From: Saccharina japonica
Lineage: Eukaryota; Sar; Phaeophyceae; Laminariales; Laminariaceae
NCBI GenBank assembly: GCA_008828725.1
Contig: MEHQ01002433.1
Span: 132,388-196,387, forward strand
Direction of reading: 5' to 3'
DNA: 64,000 nucleotides
Translations under genes and position numbers: made by a program
Part shown: in pieces, positions 34,840-45,539 of the stretch
Numbering within the stretch: position 1 is the stretch's first letter
Layout: every line of letters begins with the position of its first letter
The notes under the pieces: generated by a model
Database searches by the model: none
The model's input: the letters and a program-made list of their open reading frames with translations, nothing else
Told to the model about the DNA's origin: nothing

Positions 34840-37800
34840 ACATTCACGACAAGAACGAAAGAACGACGATTTTGGGTTAAGGGCCGCGACCATTCAGAAA
34901 CCTTTTCCGCCAAAAGGGACTACCTCTATCGTAGCACGCGTCTAGGGTTATAATGCCACCTTATTATAGGGGTGACGGCTTATTTTCTGAGCAGGGGTGG
35001 CGGCTTATTTTCCGAGCTCACCTCACAGGAGGAGCTCAATCCATCTCTCGCCCGAAACATGACTTCGAACAATTTCGTTCGCGCAACCCGCGACCAACAC
35101 ATTCATTCGTATTCACTATTAATAGTCCCCAAGATTAAAATGTGCTACGTAGTAAAAGTACCATGATGATGTAACCGGTAGTTTGCTCGCTTGAGGAGCT
35201 CAACTCCAGTCAGACAATATTTGCCTCAAAAGGCAAAAACTAACTGCAAACCCCTACGTACATACTACCGTGGGATGCTTCCTTTGTGTGTAGGCTATGG
35301 GATTGTCCATCGGACCTCACTCTCGTTTCTTGTCAGAGAGGGTTAGCGCGGGCTACGATCGGGGTACGTATACGTAGCACCTAAAACATTCTGAGGGGCT
35401 CCTCACTTTGAGGAGAGCTCCATGCCTCCATACCCACCCGAAATTGGTTTTTTGGATAATATTCCGGTAGGTGGGAGCTTAACCCCCGATGAACAATCCC
35501 ACGACGTACTTCTACAGTAGTAGTAGGTTCATACCGAATAACATATCGCAACACAAATGGGATACCGGGTGTGAGAATATAGTGCGATGGCTGGACCGGG
35601 CGTCGCCCGTCGACATCTGCAACCCACGCACCAAATATACCATTATCGGGTGCGTGTCATAGGTTCTCTCAGGTGAGGGAGCATGTCTTAAGGTCATACC
35701 TGAACTATACCAGGTACATTTTAGCCAAAAAGTACTATACGTACCTCTCGTATCATAGCACGGGTCGGTTATACTCGTAGTGTTTGTGTGAGATATACCA
35801 AGTATTATGGAGCCCCTCAAGTGAGGAGCCTCGGGAAACATAGTTGCACCCCTATCTATCATAGTAGTATTCATCTCGGACAAAAAAAATTTTCATCTTC
35901 CCCGGAACCAGCAAAAAAAGCAGCCCGTCGGTGCTGATTCGCATGGCCGATGATATGCAGTAATAATCGTCTTTTTTTGCGATCGTCGTTAGTCACCCAT
36001 TTGTGCTTTCTCTCTGGTTGATTTCTCGTTTTCGAGCACCGATTCAATCTGACGTGAAATATTCGGCCCTCAACCGGCTGAAATATAATACCTGGTATGC
36101 GCTACCGGATTCCAAAGAAATCGCACGGCGATCGTGAGGGAGGGGATATATATATATATATTAACTATCCCCTACCCAGCGTATCACTTGATGTTAGTGT
36201 GGCTGACCCCCCCCCCCCCCGCCGTAGGGCCGAAAATGAAAAAAGCGTGGTGTTGGTCATGGACTTTTCTTCGATTGTCCTTGTCTATACTACTCTTGTT
36301 GTACGAAATATATACAACGTGCATATTTAAACTGTGAATGATATCTTCGAAAGACCGTTGCTCTGCCCCGCCATACGAAGACGATTTAGATATTTTGCAA
36401 TGTTTTGGGTCATGCCCCCCCGACATGAGTACACCCCCCCCCCATCACGCGCATCTTGCAACAAACTGTGTCCCTGCCCTTCTGTCCCAGAGGCTCCCTG
36501 CCCTTCCGCCCCAGAGGCTTGCCTGCTGCTGTATGCCCTTCCTTCCGTCCGTCCGTCCCAACGGCGTCTCATCCTGCCGTTGGCTACTGGATACCCTGAC
36601 TGCCCCCGGGCCATTGCACGCCAAATTACACCAAATCGATTCAGGCCTCTCCGCGGCGAAGTGCTGTTCTCCAGATGAACACGGGTGCGGAACATGAAAG
36701 TATTGTCTCGGACACACCACCGCCCCTCAGAAGTGGGGACGGGGTAATATAACCAACTGGCGGGGGTTTCAATTTCCCGCCGCCGCCTGAGTGAGATCGA
36801 GCGTCCTTCTCTAATAGTAGCTTGTCTCCTCGCTCACGCTCACAGTCAATCAATCGTCGGGTTTCCGAGCCCCTACGCTTCCATTCGCCCCACCACCACA
36901 TCAGTCATCATGTGTGTAGTGTGTGTCTGGCACACTTTACTTGTTGTACGTCGTATTATGTGATACATCATATGGGACACATCAATAAATCATGTACTAA
37001 TATGCTGTACCCCCAACGAGGCGAGCCGCTCGCTGCAACACATACTAATGATGTGTATGCACCGCCGAGAGGGTATCAGCACTGCTCACTCACCGGAGAT
37101 CAATCAAACAAACCAATCAATCAATCAACAATGCTGAAGATATCAAACTACTGTACGCGTATCGAACCCCAACGTAAATGATTTGTGGGCTGCATTTAGC
37201 GCCACCAATCAGAAAATCCTGATGGGTCTCACACGGCGGGGCCCCTCTTTCCCCCTCCACACTACTGTTATACAGTACTGTAGTAGTGACTACTGTACTG
37301 CAGTAACACAACGGTGTTCGGGTATCGGTTGGTACATACACTCGTTGCAACAACAGGGGACTGCTGATTTTCGGTGCGTGTGGATGCTATCGCACGAAAG
37401 GGTCAGCTCCTCGTCGTATTCTTCCTTCGCTCTCGTCGACACTCATCCACCCACTCGCATCGAGTAGCATGTTTGCTTACTACTGAGATTGCGAGCGAAG
37501 CGAGTTGATTATTCGCACGGTCGCCTAAGAGGCACCTTTTGAGCTGGTTGAAGTCAGAGATCCTACATCGATACCAGGTACGAGTATAATAATATCATAA
37601 TGCAGTAGTGGCCCCTCTATATAGTGCCGGTTGAGTAGTGCCGGCTGCCCGCTATAATAGTGCCTGTGTGAAATCGCCTGGCACAGATGAGATTCCCAGT
37701 GCGGCAGTGTGCGGGGTACTGCTGTAGTGCTGGTTGCCGTTATCGTGCCGATATTGTGGGCTGGCGCATACCGGCTCTTTAGCGGGACCATTATTACTAC
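34840..37800. other. No clear gene; R2-type debris, a pC-A tail and simple repeats
   Basis: 34.8-35.9 kb holds fragments of R2-like elements (GAGCTCCTCA palindromes, GTAGCACGCGTC ends). At 36,420-36,447 only the last bases of pC-A (CGACATGAGTACAC plus C-run) are present, an extreme truncation. An AT run occurs at 36,150-36,160 and TCCG repeats near 36,545. The long frames at 36,330-36,700 are repeat-derived. Confidence 0.5.
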
Positions 37801-37804
37801 GTAC

Positions 37805-37956
37805 TGTCCAGAAAATCTGACGCCGGAGCTCCGCCAGCAGCCCAGATCCGCGCCGTCGCAAAAACCAATACAACAACCACAAACCGCAGAAAACAAACAC
37901 AACCGCAAGCAGCAGCGCAGAACGAAACCGATACATTTCTCCCATGCCTTTTCCTC
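37805..37956 (-). CDS. Possible exon with one membrane segment (doubtful)
   Basis: On the minus strand a GTACGCAG acceptor is followed by an open frame containing MYRFRSALLLAVVFVFCGLW then LLYWFLRRRGSGLL. That is a hydrophobic stretch of about 20 residues capped by Arg. The segment ends at a strong donor, ACA|GTACGT. The length is 152 nt. The plus strand is also open and hydrophobic here, and no family is recognised, so it may be chance. Confidence 0.22.
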
Positions 37957-38954
37957 CTGCGTACACAGCAGTTGTCGACGACAAAGTTACCGGCACTACT
38001 AGTTCCAAATGTCCACAGCGAGAGTTCCTAGCGAGAGCTGCCCTATGTACGTACGAGTGCTGAAGTACTGTTTCCACAGGGTCTCGGCATCAAGACCTCT
38101 CGATCGCACCGCGCGTGGAGAGTTTTAAATTAGAGGCAACCGAACCACATAATACTTGCACGCACTTACGCCACCCGCGGGCGACCGGTCAGTGCCCACG
38201 TACGTACCTGAAACACACAACACGGGGCGCGGTGCTCTCTCGCCTCTCTTGCTCTGGCGTGGCTGGCTGGTGATCTCGTGGCGTATACTCGTACACGTAT
38301 CCGTACACACCAGGTACCCTCCTTGTGGTGCGAGTACTCGTACATATCATACGAGCAAATTCGCCGACCAAAATTTCGAAATCGAAATGTGAAACATGTG
38401 GAGTTCGACTTTTTTGTGCGTAATACATGAAGAGGGTCTCGGAGCTTTTTGAAATATGAAGAGCCGAAAACTGGGAACACATGACACGCACAACTCTTTG
38501 GAAGAAGCCATTTTTCGACACGACGTGCGCAAACTCGCTTGCTTCGTTGCTTGAAAGAAGAGGAGGAGGTGAGCGACACTGCGAGCCACGGCAGGGGTGC
38601 AAAGGCCCCGGATCCACAAGCAAGCATTGCTGATACGCCCCCACGTCCACGCCGCATGCGGCACATGAACGAACGCGCCACCACCTCCTCCTCCCGAGCA
38701 CAATTTCAAATTTTGGACAAAGTAAAAATACGCATCTTTATCTATGGAGCTCTCTAACGACCTCTCTCAGATTTTGTATCGCTTGTTCATCGCCACAGCA
38801 GGGAGTAGAAGATACGCTCGCCGTGTTCGTTCGAGCCTGCTACTACTACCGCCGCTGCCGCTGCTGCCACTAGTGCTGTGCTGCTGCTGCCGCTGCTGCT
38901 GCACTTCTGCTGCTTGCCGTGGAACGCGGAGAGAGAGGCGCAACCGCCATAATC

Positions 38955-39187
38955 ATGGATGACGAAGCCAGTGCATTCGGCGAACACAAGAGCCCTTTCC
39001 TCTTCTCTCCAACGGCTACTCGTCGAAAAAGTAACACCAGCAAGACCTACCGCCGGTCTGCACAAGATCACCTCAACAACAAAAACAAGAGCAAGGGAAG
39101 GAGGAGCGGAAGCAAGAAGGTCCCGTTGCCCACGACGCCGCCTCCCCCGAAGCGTTGGACGTCTCTCGAAGTCAAGAGATGTGCTCT
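38955..39187 (+). CDS. Unrecognised nuclear-type protein, exon 1 of 5
   Basis: ATG in good context (AATCATGG) opens 77 codons plus two bases. It starts MDDEASAFGEHKSPFLFSP, then a Ser/Lys/Arg-rich stretch (residues 25-55, with KNKSKGRRSGSKK) and a Pro-rich segment LPTTPPPPKRW. It ends GCTCT|GTGAGTT, a strong donor. The composition is that of a disordered, probably nuclear protein with a basic localisation signal; I do not recognise the family. The other frames are broken, and an upstream in-frame ATG at about 38,919 is in poorer context. The exon ends with two bases of a codon, which fits exon 2. Confidence 0.6.
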
Positions 39188-39763
39188 GTGAGTTCGCTAC
39201 ATTCGAATCCGCCTTCAGTTCGTACCGCTGTACTTCGTGCCCTGGTATATATGTACCTACAGTACGCGATAGTCAGTGTTGAAGATGAACATTTGAAATT
39301 TGCAGGCTGCACAGCAAGCATTAGCATTTCCACCCCTTGCAAAGCTGTAATCTGGTAAACTGCTGTGCGATAGATAGCAACTATGAAACCGATTTGCTGC
39401 TGCGGCTGTTGTTGCCGAGTGTCGATCGTTTTCCAGCCTGCACCACCAGCCGACAAACGACGGCACATCCGGTGCTTGCCGAGGATGGCTATATGAATGG
39501 CGCACGGACAAGCACGCCGTTTGCCCTTTTGTCCTACCGAAATAAACAGTCCAGTCTATTTCCAAGTAGATTTTCCCCATAAGCGGGCGCCCACTCTACG
39601 CATAGGGATGCATCATTCAACAATCAGTACGTACAGCAATACCGGACCTCTACGTAGCCAGGCCCATGTTAGAGTTCTTGTTGAGAAATAATGTGTGCCG
39701 TGCCAACTTTAGTACGGCCGCTCCTGAATGGCTTATTTGCCACGTAATATCAGTATATACGTA

Positions 39764-39942
39764 CAGTAGTGGGGCCTGTACAAAGCAGTATGAATGAGGC
39801 GGCCGCTCGATATAAGGCGGTCAAAATCGGCCATCATGAGACCGCACACTTGCTCGCACATGATGGAATGAATAAGGCGGCCACTCGAATTATGGCGGCC
39901 AAAATCTCGATGCACTATACCGCCTTCTATAGACCCCACTAT
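39764..39942. mobile_element. CAGT-type MITE in the first intron
   Basis: Left end CAGTAGTGGGGCCTGTAC, right end TATAGACCCCACTATT. The interior carries repeated (A)TGAATRAGGCGGCC and ATAAGGCGGTCAAAATC modules. The same ATAAGGCGGTCAAAATC and AAGGCGG wording occurs in the element at 53,287-53,714. Non-coding. Confidence 0.65.
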
Positions 39943-40339
39943 TCCGTATACACATTGTATAGGGCTGGAAGTCTCCTGTATACTTCACGACTTCACGCTT
40001 CACGGCTTCACCGATAGTAATTACCTGGTACAGGAGTCATTGGGTGGCAGAGTAAGGCGAGTAACTGACTTCCCAATATTAATCGATATAAAGCACTTGT
40101 CGAATCGCGAATGCGCTGGCCTGCCAGATGCAAAGACGCGAAACTCCGCAATTTTCCACACGCACGTACTACCCGCAATACCTAGCCTGAGCCTATAGCC
40201 AACTCACAACTAGTCGGTGACTTGCTGTGGGCCATCTTCACAGCCCTGTACAGCAGTAAGTATTAAATAGTACACAAGGTATTTTGCAAAACAATTTACC
40301 TGAGTTTATTATTGGATCTTGAACCCCGCCACGACACAG

Positions 40340-40471
40340 GCAAACCTTGGGTGGCAGCAGCGGCAATCCTTCACCGACCCCGTTGAAAGGAGACGCGTTG
40401 CAAAAGACAAGAAGCTCCAAGACCACCCTTCGCAAGATGAAGCCGTACGGGGGGAGGATGTTTTACGACAA
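40340..40471 (+). CDS. Unrecognised nuclear-type protein, exon 2 of 5
   Basis: Acceptor CGACACAG|GC, donor CGACAA|GTAAGT. The exon takes up the two bases left by exon 1 and gives 43 codons: Gly/Ser/Pro-rich, then KTTLRKMKPYGGRMFYD, the most conserved-looking segment of the protein. It ends with two bases (AA) that the first base of exon 3 completes to Lys. Two other frames are open here, but only this one joins both neighbours in phase. Confidence 0.6.
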
Positions 40472-40522
40472 GTAAGTCCTCGAGGGAATTCGAGCACGAC
40501 ACACAGCAACTAACTGCAGTGT

Positions 40523-40742
40523 ATTACAGGACACCGATTTGTAAGTAAACATAAAACAAAGGAAACGCGCACTATAAGAAAAGGCAGACTGAGATCGACA
40601 GAAACATAAGAAATTCCCGAGTCGTTATGCTGAAGTTCCTGTAGTGTAGGACGCACCCGTTCTCAGATAAGAAACCCAGCTTGCACCAGATTCATATTGT
40701 CTGTTTACTACGTTTTTGTTCTATTCGATGTAGGTGTTACTG
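40523..40742. mobile_element. MITE with ACAGGACACC ends, copy 2
   Basis: Left end TTACAGGACACCG, right end GATGTAGGTGTTACTG. Internal blocks (AAGAAATTC, GAGTCGTTAT, TTCTCAGATAAGAAAC, CAGCTTGCACCAGA) match the 7,209-7,386 copy. It lies in the second intron, 50 bases after exon 2. Confidence 0.7.
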
Positions 40743-41049
40743 GTACGAAGTAAGTTTGATCCACCAAGTCCTTCCTGGTATGTACCAGGTACATGTATAA
40801 CACACACGCATCACACACACGTTTAGCTGGAGGATAACATAGTTGTCCATATTAATTGATATAAGCCAGTCGGCGGCAGTCCATACCGCGGAGAGGAGAG
40901 CCGCAGAGCACGAGTAGCGGTGGTCGCATCGCATCATCCGTTGTATCGTGTTGGTATCTTTTCACCACCAGCACCACCATGTCTAACGTCCATTTCTGCT
41001 TGAATGGCGAGCGAAGCTTGAGTCTGCCGCAATGATGCACATTTTCTCC

Positions 41050-43080
41050 GTCTTCCATGGAAGCGCCATGTCACTACTGCCATCGGCCTATATGGCAATG
41101 CCATAGCACCACCATGGCACCGCCACGCTTCTGACATGGTACTGCCACAGGTATTCCTATAGCATTGCCATGGAACTGCCATTTGCGACACCGTGCTGTG
41201 AAAGCCCATGGCAGCTGGCTTGGCACGCCACAAGTATGAACTGCTATGATTTTTTTATGAACTTCCATGGACTGCCGTGGCTCGATTGCCACATTGCACC
41301 CTTTACACCAACTGCTATGGAATTTCGTGGTGAGGCCTACAATACCATGGCAGCGCAATGACACTGCCATGCCCTGACACTGCCCTTGGACGGCTATGAG
41401 CTTTCATGACACTGTCATGGGCTTGCCACAGGCTCTGATGATCTCCCAATGCCTGCCATGGCACTGCCATGGGCTTTCATGGCAGTGATACGGGCTTACC
41501 ATATGAGCCATGGTAGTCCCGTGGCAATGGCATGAAAGTGCCATGGAAGTGCCATGAAAGCCGATGGAAGAGCCATAGCCACACTATTGAAGCCCATTGC
41601 AGCCATGGCATTGCCATGGAACTATCCTATGGCAGGTTCCATGGCGCTGGAACTGTCCCATGGCGCTGGAACTGTCCCATGGCTGACATGTCAGTTGCAT
41701 GGAAGGCGCCTTCGTTGGCACTGTCATGATAATTTCATAGCAGTACCATGCGGATGCCATGGGATTCTCCTGACAGTGCCACTGCACGGCAATGGCACTG
41801 CCATGGCAGTCGGTGCCGTGAAAGCCCATGGCAGGGCCATGACAGCCCATGGAAGTTCGTGGACACCGGTGAAAGTCCACGAAATGCCATGGGCTCCCAG
41901 ATGGCGATGAGCTATGGCTATATGCCATGAGAGTGCAATGAAGCACCGCGAAATCACCTGGCACAAGCTCCATGAACTGGCACGGGCACTGCCATGAAAT
42001 GCCAGGAAAAAGGCCATTATTGTACACCCTTCGCGGGGGTGATGTCTGCTATGGTCATGCTATTTAAAGCCCATGTCGGCCATGTCATTGCGGTAGAACT
42101 GCCCTACGGCAGGTATCATGGCGCTGAAGCTGCCCCATGGCATTGCCATGGGGCTGGTGCTGGCTTGTCAGTTCCGTCGAAAGTCCCACAGCACTACGAT
42201 AGAAGTTTCATGGTAGTGCCATCGGGGATGCTATGGATATGCCATGATATTTCCATGATAGCGCTATGTCAGTGTCATGGGAGCTTTCATGGCGCTGCCA
42301 TGGCAGTCGATGCCATGAAAGCCCATCGCAGTGCCATGAAAGCGAATGAAATGCGGTGAAAGCCCGTGAAACTCCACAAAGTGCCATGGGCTTCCATGGC
42401 AGTGCGCTATAGCTGTGCCATTGGAATTCCGTGAAAAGCCATGGGGATGTATATTATTGGCCTTTTAAAGGGCTTTCATGGCAGTGCCCACGGCAATTCA
42501 TGGAACTGCCATGGACTTTCACGGTATTTCGTTGCACTGCCGTCATGGCATATCCATGCCGCACTGCCATGGGAGCCCATGGCATTTCATGGACTGACTT
42601 GCACGGACCTTCGTGAACTTTCACGGGCTTTCGTAGCACTATCGTCGGCCTTCACGGCACCGACTGCAATGGTATTGCCATGGGACTTTCCATGGCACTG
42701 ATATGGGATAGTTTCAGCACAATGGGAGCTGCAGCTGCCATCTGGTACAGCTCCAAGGCAATGTAGTGGGTGCCGTGGGCCTTAACAACAGGGCCATGGC
42801 TCTGCCATGGACTTTCATGGGCCTTCATGGCACTTCCATGGCACTCTCATGAGGTAAATCTGGTATGTTTTACGCACACACATGCATGCATACATGTGCA
42901 CCACACCAGAACACCACGCGTGCTCAACCAGCTACTTACGTACGCGATGAGAGCCAGTCAATCGCTAGGCGAGGTAGAGGATGCGCGACTCCGCAGGGGG
43001 AATCTCTGTCATGGCCAGGCCATTAAAGCGCATGACAGCCATGACATTGCCATGGAACTGTCTTATGGGAGGTCCTCCGT
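41050..43080. repeat. CCATGG-dense repeat block 3 (largest), with a longer-period structure
   Basis: Dense GCCATGGCA, CCATGGAA and CCCATGAAAG motifs, with a longer unit superimposed. Segments starting near 41,565 and 42,050 (CTATT(GA/TA)AAGCCCATG..GGCAGGT) are related at about 485 bases. A segment at 42,465-42,640 matches the same unit, and the 43,600-43,790 stretch, in reverse. This looks like an interspersed element of about 450 bp in several orientations, made of CCATGG words. It lies in the second intron of the plus-strand gene. Confidence 0.75.
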
Positions 43081-43369
43081 AGGGCTGAAACTCCACCTTT
43101 GACGCATGCTACGGTAGAGGTGCACCGTGTTTTTTTCTGAGGGTGGTCACTTAAGGAGCTCCATACCTCACCAACCTCACCGAAAATGATTTTTCGAGGA
43201 AAATAAAAGTGCTACCCAATAACCAATCCCATGGCCTAAAAAGTAAACAACGAAAAATGGTTCAACACAAGAATGAAATCCGACCAGTTTGGGTTAAGGA
43301 GCCCGACCCTTCAGAAAAAATCCAGCCAAAACGTGTTACTTCTGTCGGATCACTCGTCCCATGATCGTG

Positions 43370-43780
43370 CATGGGAAGTCCAAGTCCCATGGTACTGCCG
43401 TGTCAATGCCATAGAGGGTTCTATGGCACTGCCACGGCGTAGTTGCATGGTAGTGCTATGGTATTGCCGTGGGATTTCCATGACAGCGCCATTGCGTGCC
43501 ATAGCACGGCAACGTCAGTACCAGGGCAGTGTGGTGGGGAGATTTCATGGCACTGCCATGGCAGCCGGCGTCGCGAAAGCCCATGGCAGTGCCATGAAAG
43601 CCCATGAAAGTTAGAGTGAAAGTCCGTGAAAGTCCATGAAAAAGCCATGGGCTCCCATGCAGTGCGCCATGGGTGCGCGCCATGACCGTGCAATGCAATA
43701 CCGCGAAAGCTCCGCCGGCTGTTCCATGAATTTTCCGTGGGCACTGCCACGAAAGTCGCGATGAAAACTGCCAACAATGT
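43370..43780 (+). repeat. CCATGG-dense repeat block 4
   Basis: One approx. 410-base copy of the CCATGG element, flanked closely on both sides by pieces of R2-type elements (43,099-43,350 and 43,820-43,980). The close contact between the two families recurs at 21 kb. Confidence 0.7.
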
Positions 43781-44028
43781 GCCTCCCCCAACTGAAGTGC
43801 GACGCATTTTCGATGACGGCACAAACACATGCGTTTTGCACCATATTTTTCTGAGGCTCCTTGCTCTAGGAGCTCTGTACTAATCGCAAAAGTCAAAAAA
43901 ACGATTTTGGAGGAAAACAAAAAGCGCTATTATATGTACCCGATGGACAATCCTATGGCCTAACGAAACAACGGGAAAAATTGGCAAACACAAAAATGGA
44001 ATTCCGACGATTCTTAGTTAACCCCTTA

Positions 44029-44535
44029 AGGGGCCCCTTCGGTCATGATGAAACACGAGTCTTCCATCGTTGAAAAATATATATATTTTCGTTTTTTTTA
44101 CAGCAGCAATACTATTTCTGGTATAATAACACCATATCAGTACTCCTTAAGGAAAACGGCATAGCTCCAGTCAGACGCCTTGGTCGTCACGAAAAGTGCC
44201 TCTAAAGATGCACTTTTCGTTAAACGAAAAGTGCATCTTTTCGTGACGACCAAGGCGAAACGAAAAGTGCATCTTTAGAGGGACTTTTCGTGACGACCAA
44301 GGCGTTTGATCGATATGCCTCCCGAGACACAAATGTTTACCATGGTCTAAGCTCTTTGCAACTACTCTTTGGGCGAAATATTGAGCATTAGAACTGGAGC
44401 TATGCCGTTTTCCGTAAGGAGTACTGATATGGTGTTATTATACCAGAAAGAGTATTGCTGCTGTAAAAAAAACGAAAAAATATATATTTTTTTTCAACGA
44501 TGGAAGACTCGTGTTTCATCATGACCGAAGGGGCG
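44029..44535. mobile_element. Foldback element with approx. 145-bp inverted repeats and an inner palindrome
   Basis: Left arm (44,029 to about 44,170) begins AGGGGCCCCTTCGGTCATG and runs to GGCATAGCTCCAG; the right arm (about 44,393-44,535) is its inverse with few differences. The central part contains a second inverted repeat around 44,178-44,304 (CGCCTTGGTCGTCACGAAAA and its inverse). CCCCTTA stands at both ends (44,022-44,028 and 44,536-44,542), a likely 7-bp target duplication. Non-coding; only one copy is in the window. Confidence 0.75.
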
Positions 44536-44542
44536 CCCCTTA

Positions 44543-44742
44543 GGGCCCATATTAACGAGTATAAAATAAATTCAATTTGGAAAAATAAAAATAAAAAAAT
44601 CGCTTTTCATTGGTCAACACACGCACCAGCACCCCCCAAGATCCTAATCTTTGATGCTGGTGCGTGTGTTGACCAATGAAAAGCGAATTTGAATTTTATT
44701 TTTTCCAAATTGAATTTTTGCTGTCTTCGTTAAGATGGGCCC
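44543..44742. mobile_element. PIF/Harbinger-like MITE, copy 3
   Basis: GGGCCCATATTAACGAG to GATGGGCCC, with TTA on both sides (44,540-44,542; 44,743-44,745). It abuts the foldback element, so it inserted into the TTA of that element's right-hand target duplication and is therefore younger than it. Confidence 0.85.
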
Positions 44743-44832
44743 TTAAGAGCTCGTCCCACGTATTTGGGGACAAAATACTCGGAATTAATGTGTGCTGTTT
44801 TTTTTTCCAGCTCTGAATGGGTTGAAGAGGGA

Positions 44833-44995
44833 GACGCGTGCTACGATAGAGAGGTAGCACTTTTTGGCTGATTTGTGTTTTGCTGAATGACGGGGGGGGG
44901 GGCTCCTTAACCCAATTTCGTCGGTCTTTCATGCCCCCGTCATTCCCGAAAATGTTTCGCCCCAAAAAGTGGCACATCGATCGTAGCACGCGTTC
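44833..44995 (+). mobile_element. R2 MITE, short copy
   Basis: Starts GACGCGTGCTACGATAGAG and ends CGATCGTAGCACGCGT, but is about 100 bases shorter than the norm. It has a G-run after GAATGAC and a reversed second half, so it is a rearranged or foldback R2. Confidence 0.6.
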
Positions 44996-45179
44996 CGAGT
45001 GGCTCTGAGCGGCTGAAAAGTAAAATACCCTGCATGCGGGATCCCCCGACCGTGGCCGCCCTGGATCGGAACTACGATATACCTGGTAGTTTCGCTGGTT
45101 GATGGGAAATGCTGCTTTGTTTTTTGTGTTTGTTTTTTGCGCCCAAAATTGATCTCGAGCGCGCATTAATGTTTGGCAG

Positions 45180-45355
45180 GTGCTATCTCAGCAGCGACGA
45201 CGAGAGGGAAGCAGAGCAGGGGGTGGGGCACTCGTGGGCCCTCTCCCCCGCCACAGATGCCGACGAGGTATCTTTCTCTCCGACGGCAGAGGGAGAAGCC
45301 ACCTCCTCGAAGAAGAGCCTTCGTCTGACGAGTGCCAGAGACATCATCAGCGCGG
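45180..45355 (+). CDS. Unrecognised nuclear-type protein, exon 3 of 5
   Basis: Acceptor TGTTTGGCAG|G and donor GCGG|GTATGT. In the frame set by exon 2 it encodes 58 residues: CYLSSDDEREAEQG, a Ser/Thr/Pro and acidic middle (ATDADEVSFSPTAEG) and KKSLRLTSARDIISA. It ends with one base of a Gly codon that exon 4 completes. The acidic/SP-rich composition matches exons 1 and 4. The donor is within 60 bases of the dispersed repeat at 45,410. Confidence 0.65.
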
Positions 45356-45409
45356 GTATGTCTTACTTCTTCCGCGGTTGACACACTACTGAACACATTT
45401 TGCTCTCCT

Positions 45410-45531
45410 CAGGTGCAAGATGTACATCCTGCATGAGGACATAAAAAACCCATAAGTACGCGCGATCGAAGCGAAGTATCACGCTCAGCTTGCAAATACG
45501 AGTTTCGACAAAATCCTCGATCTCACACCTG
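45410..45531 (-). repeat. Dispersed repeat, copy 2 (inverted relative to 126-239)
   Basis: See the entry at 126. This copy lies at the start of the third intron and carries CTCACACCTG at its right end. Confidence 0.7.
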
Positions 45532-45539
45532 TTTTTTTT

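Larger units (their letters stand above)
44022..44821 (+). mobile_element. piggyBac-like TTAA MITE split by two later insertions
   Basis: The left end TTAA|CCCCTTA is at 44,018-44,028. The remainder (AGAGCTCGTCCCACG, TTTGGGGACAAAATACTCGG .. CTCTGAATGGG) resumes at about 44,743 and ends at 44,821 before TTGA. The approx. 715 bases in between are a foldback element and a Harbinger-like MITE. On its outer left it is joined to the R2 motif CCGACGATTCTTAG, the usual site. Confidence 0.75.

Noticed and set aside
38166-38709. Three overlapping minus-strand frames of 120-172 codons
   Set aside because: They compete with each other, have low-complexity composition, and lie just upstream of exon 1 of the plus-strand gene.
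40530-40540. An 11-nt micro-exon between TTACAG and GTAAGT, apparently continuing exon 2
   Set aside because: The sequence is the end of the MITE at 40,523-40,742, whose other copy has the same end. It would also spoil the phase with exon 3, which joins exon 2 directly.
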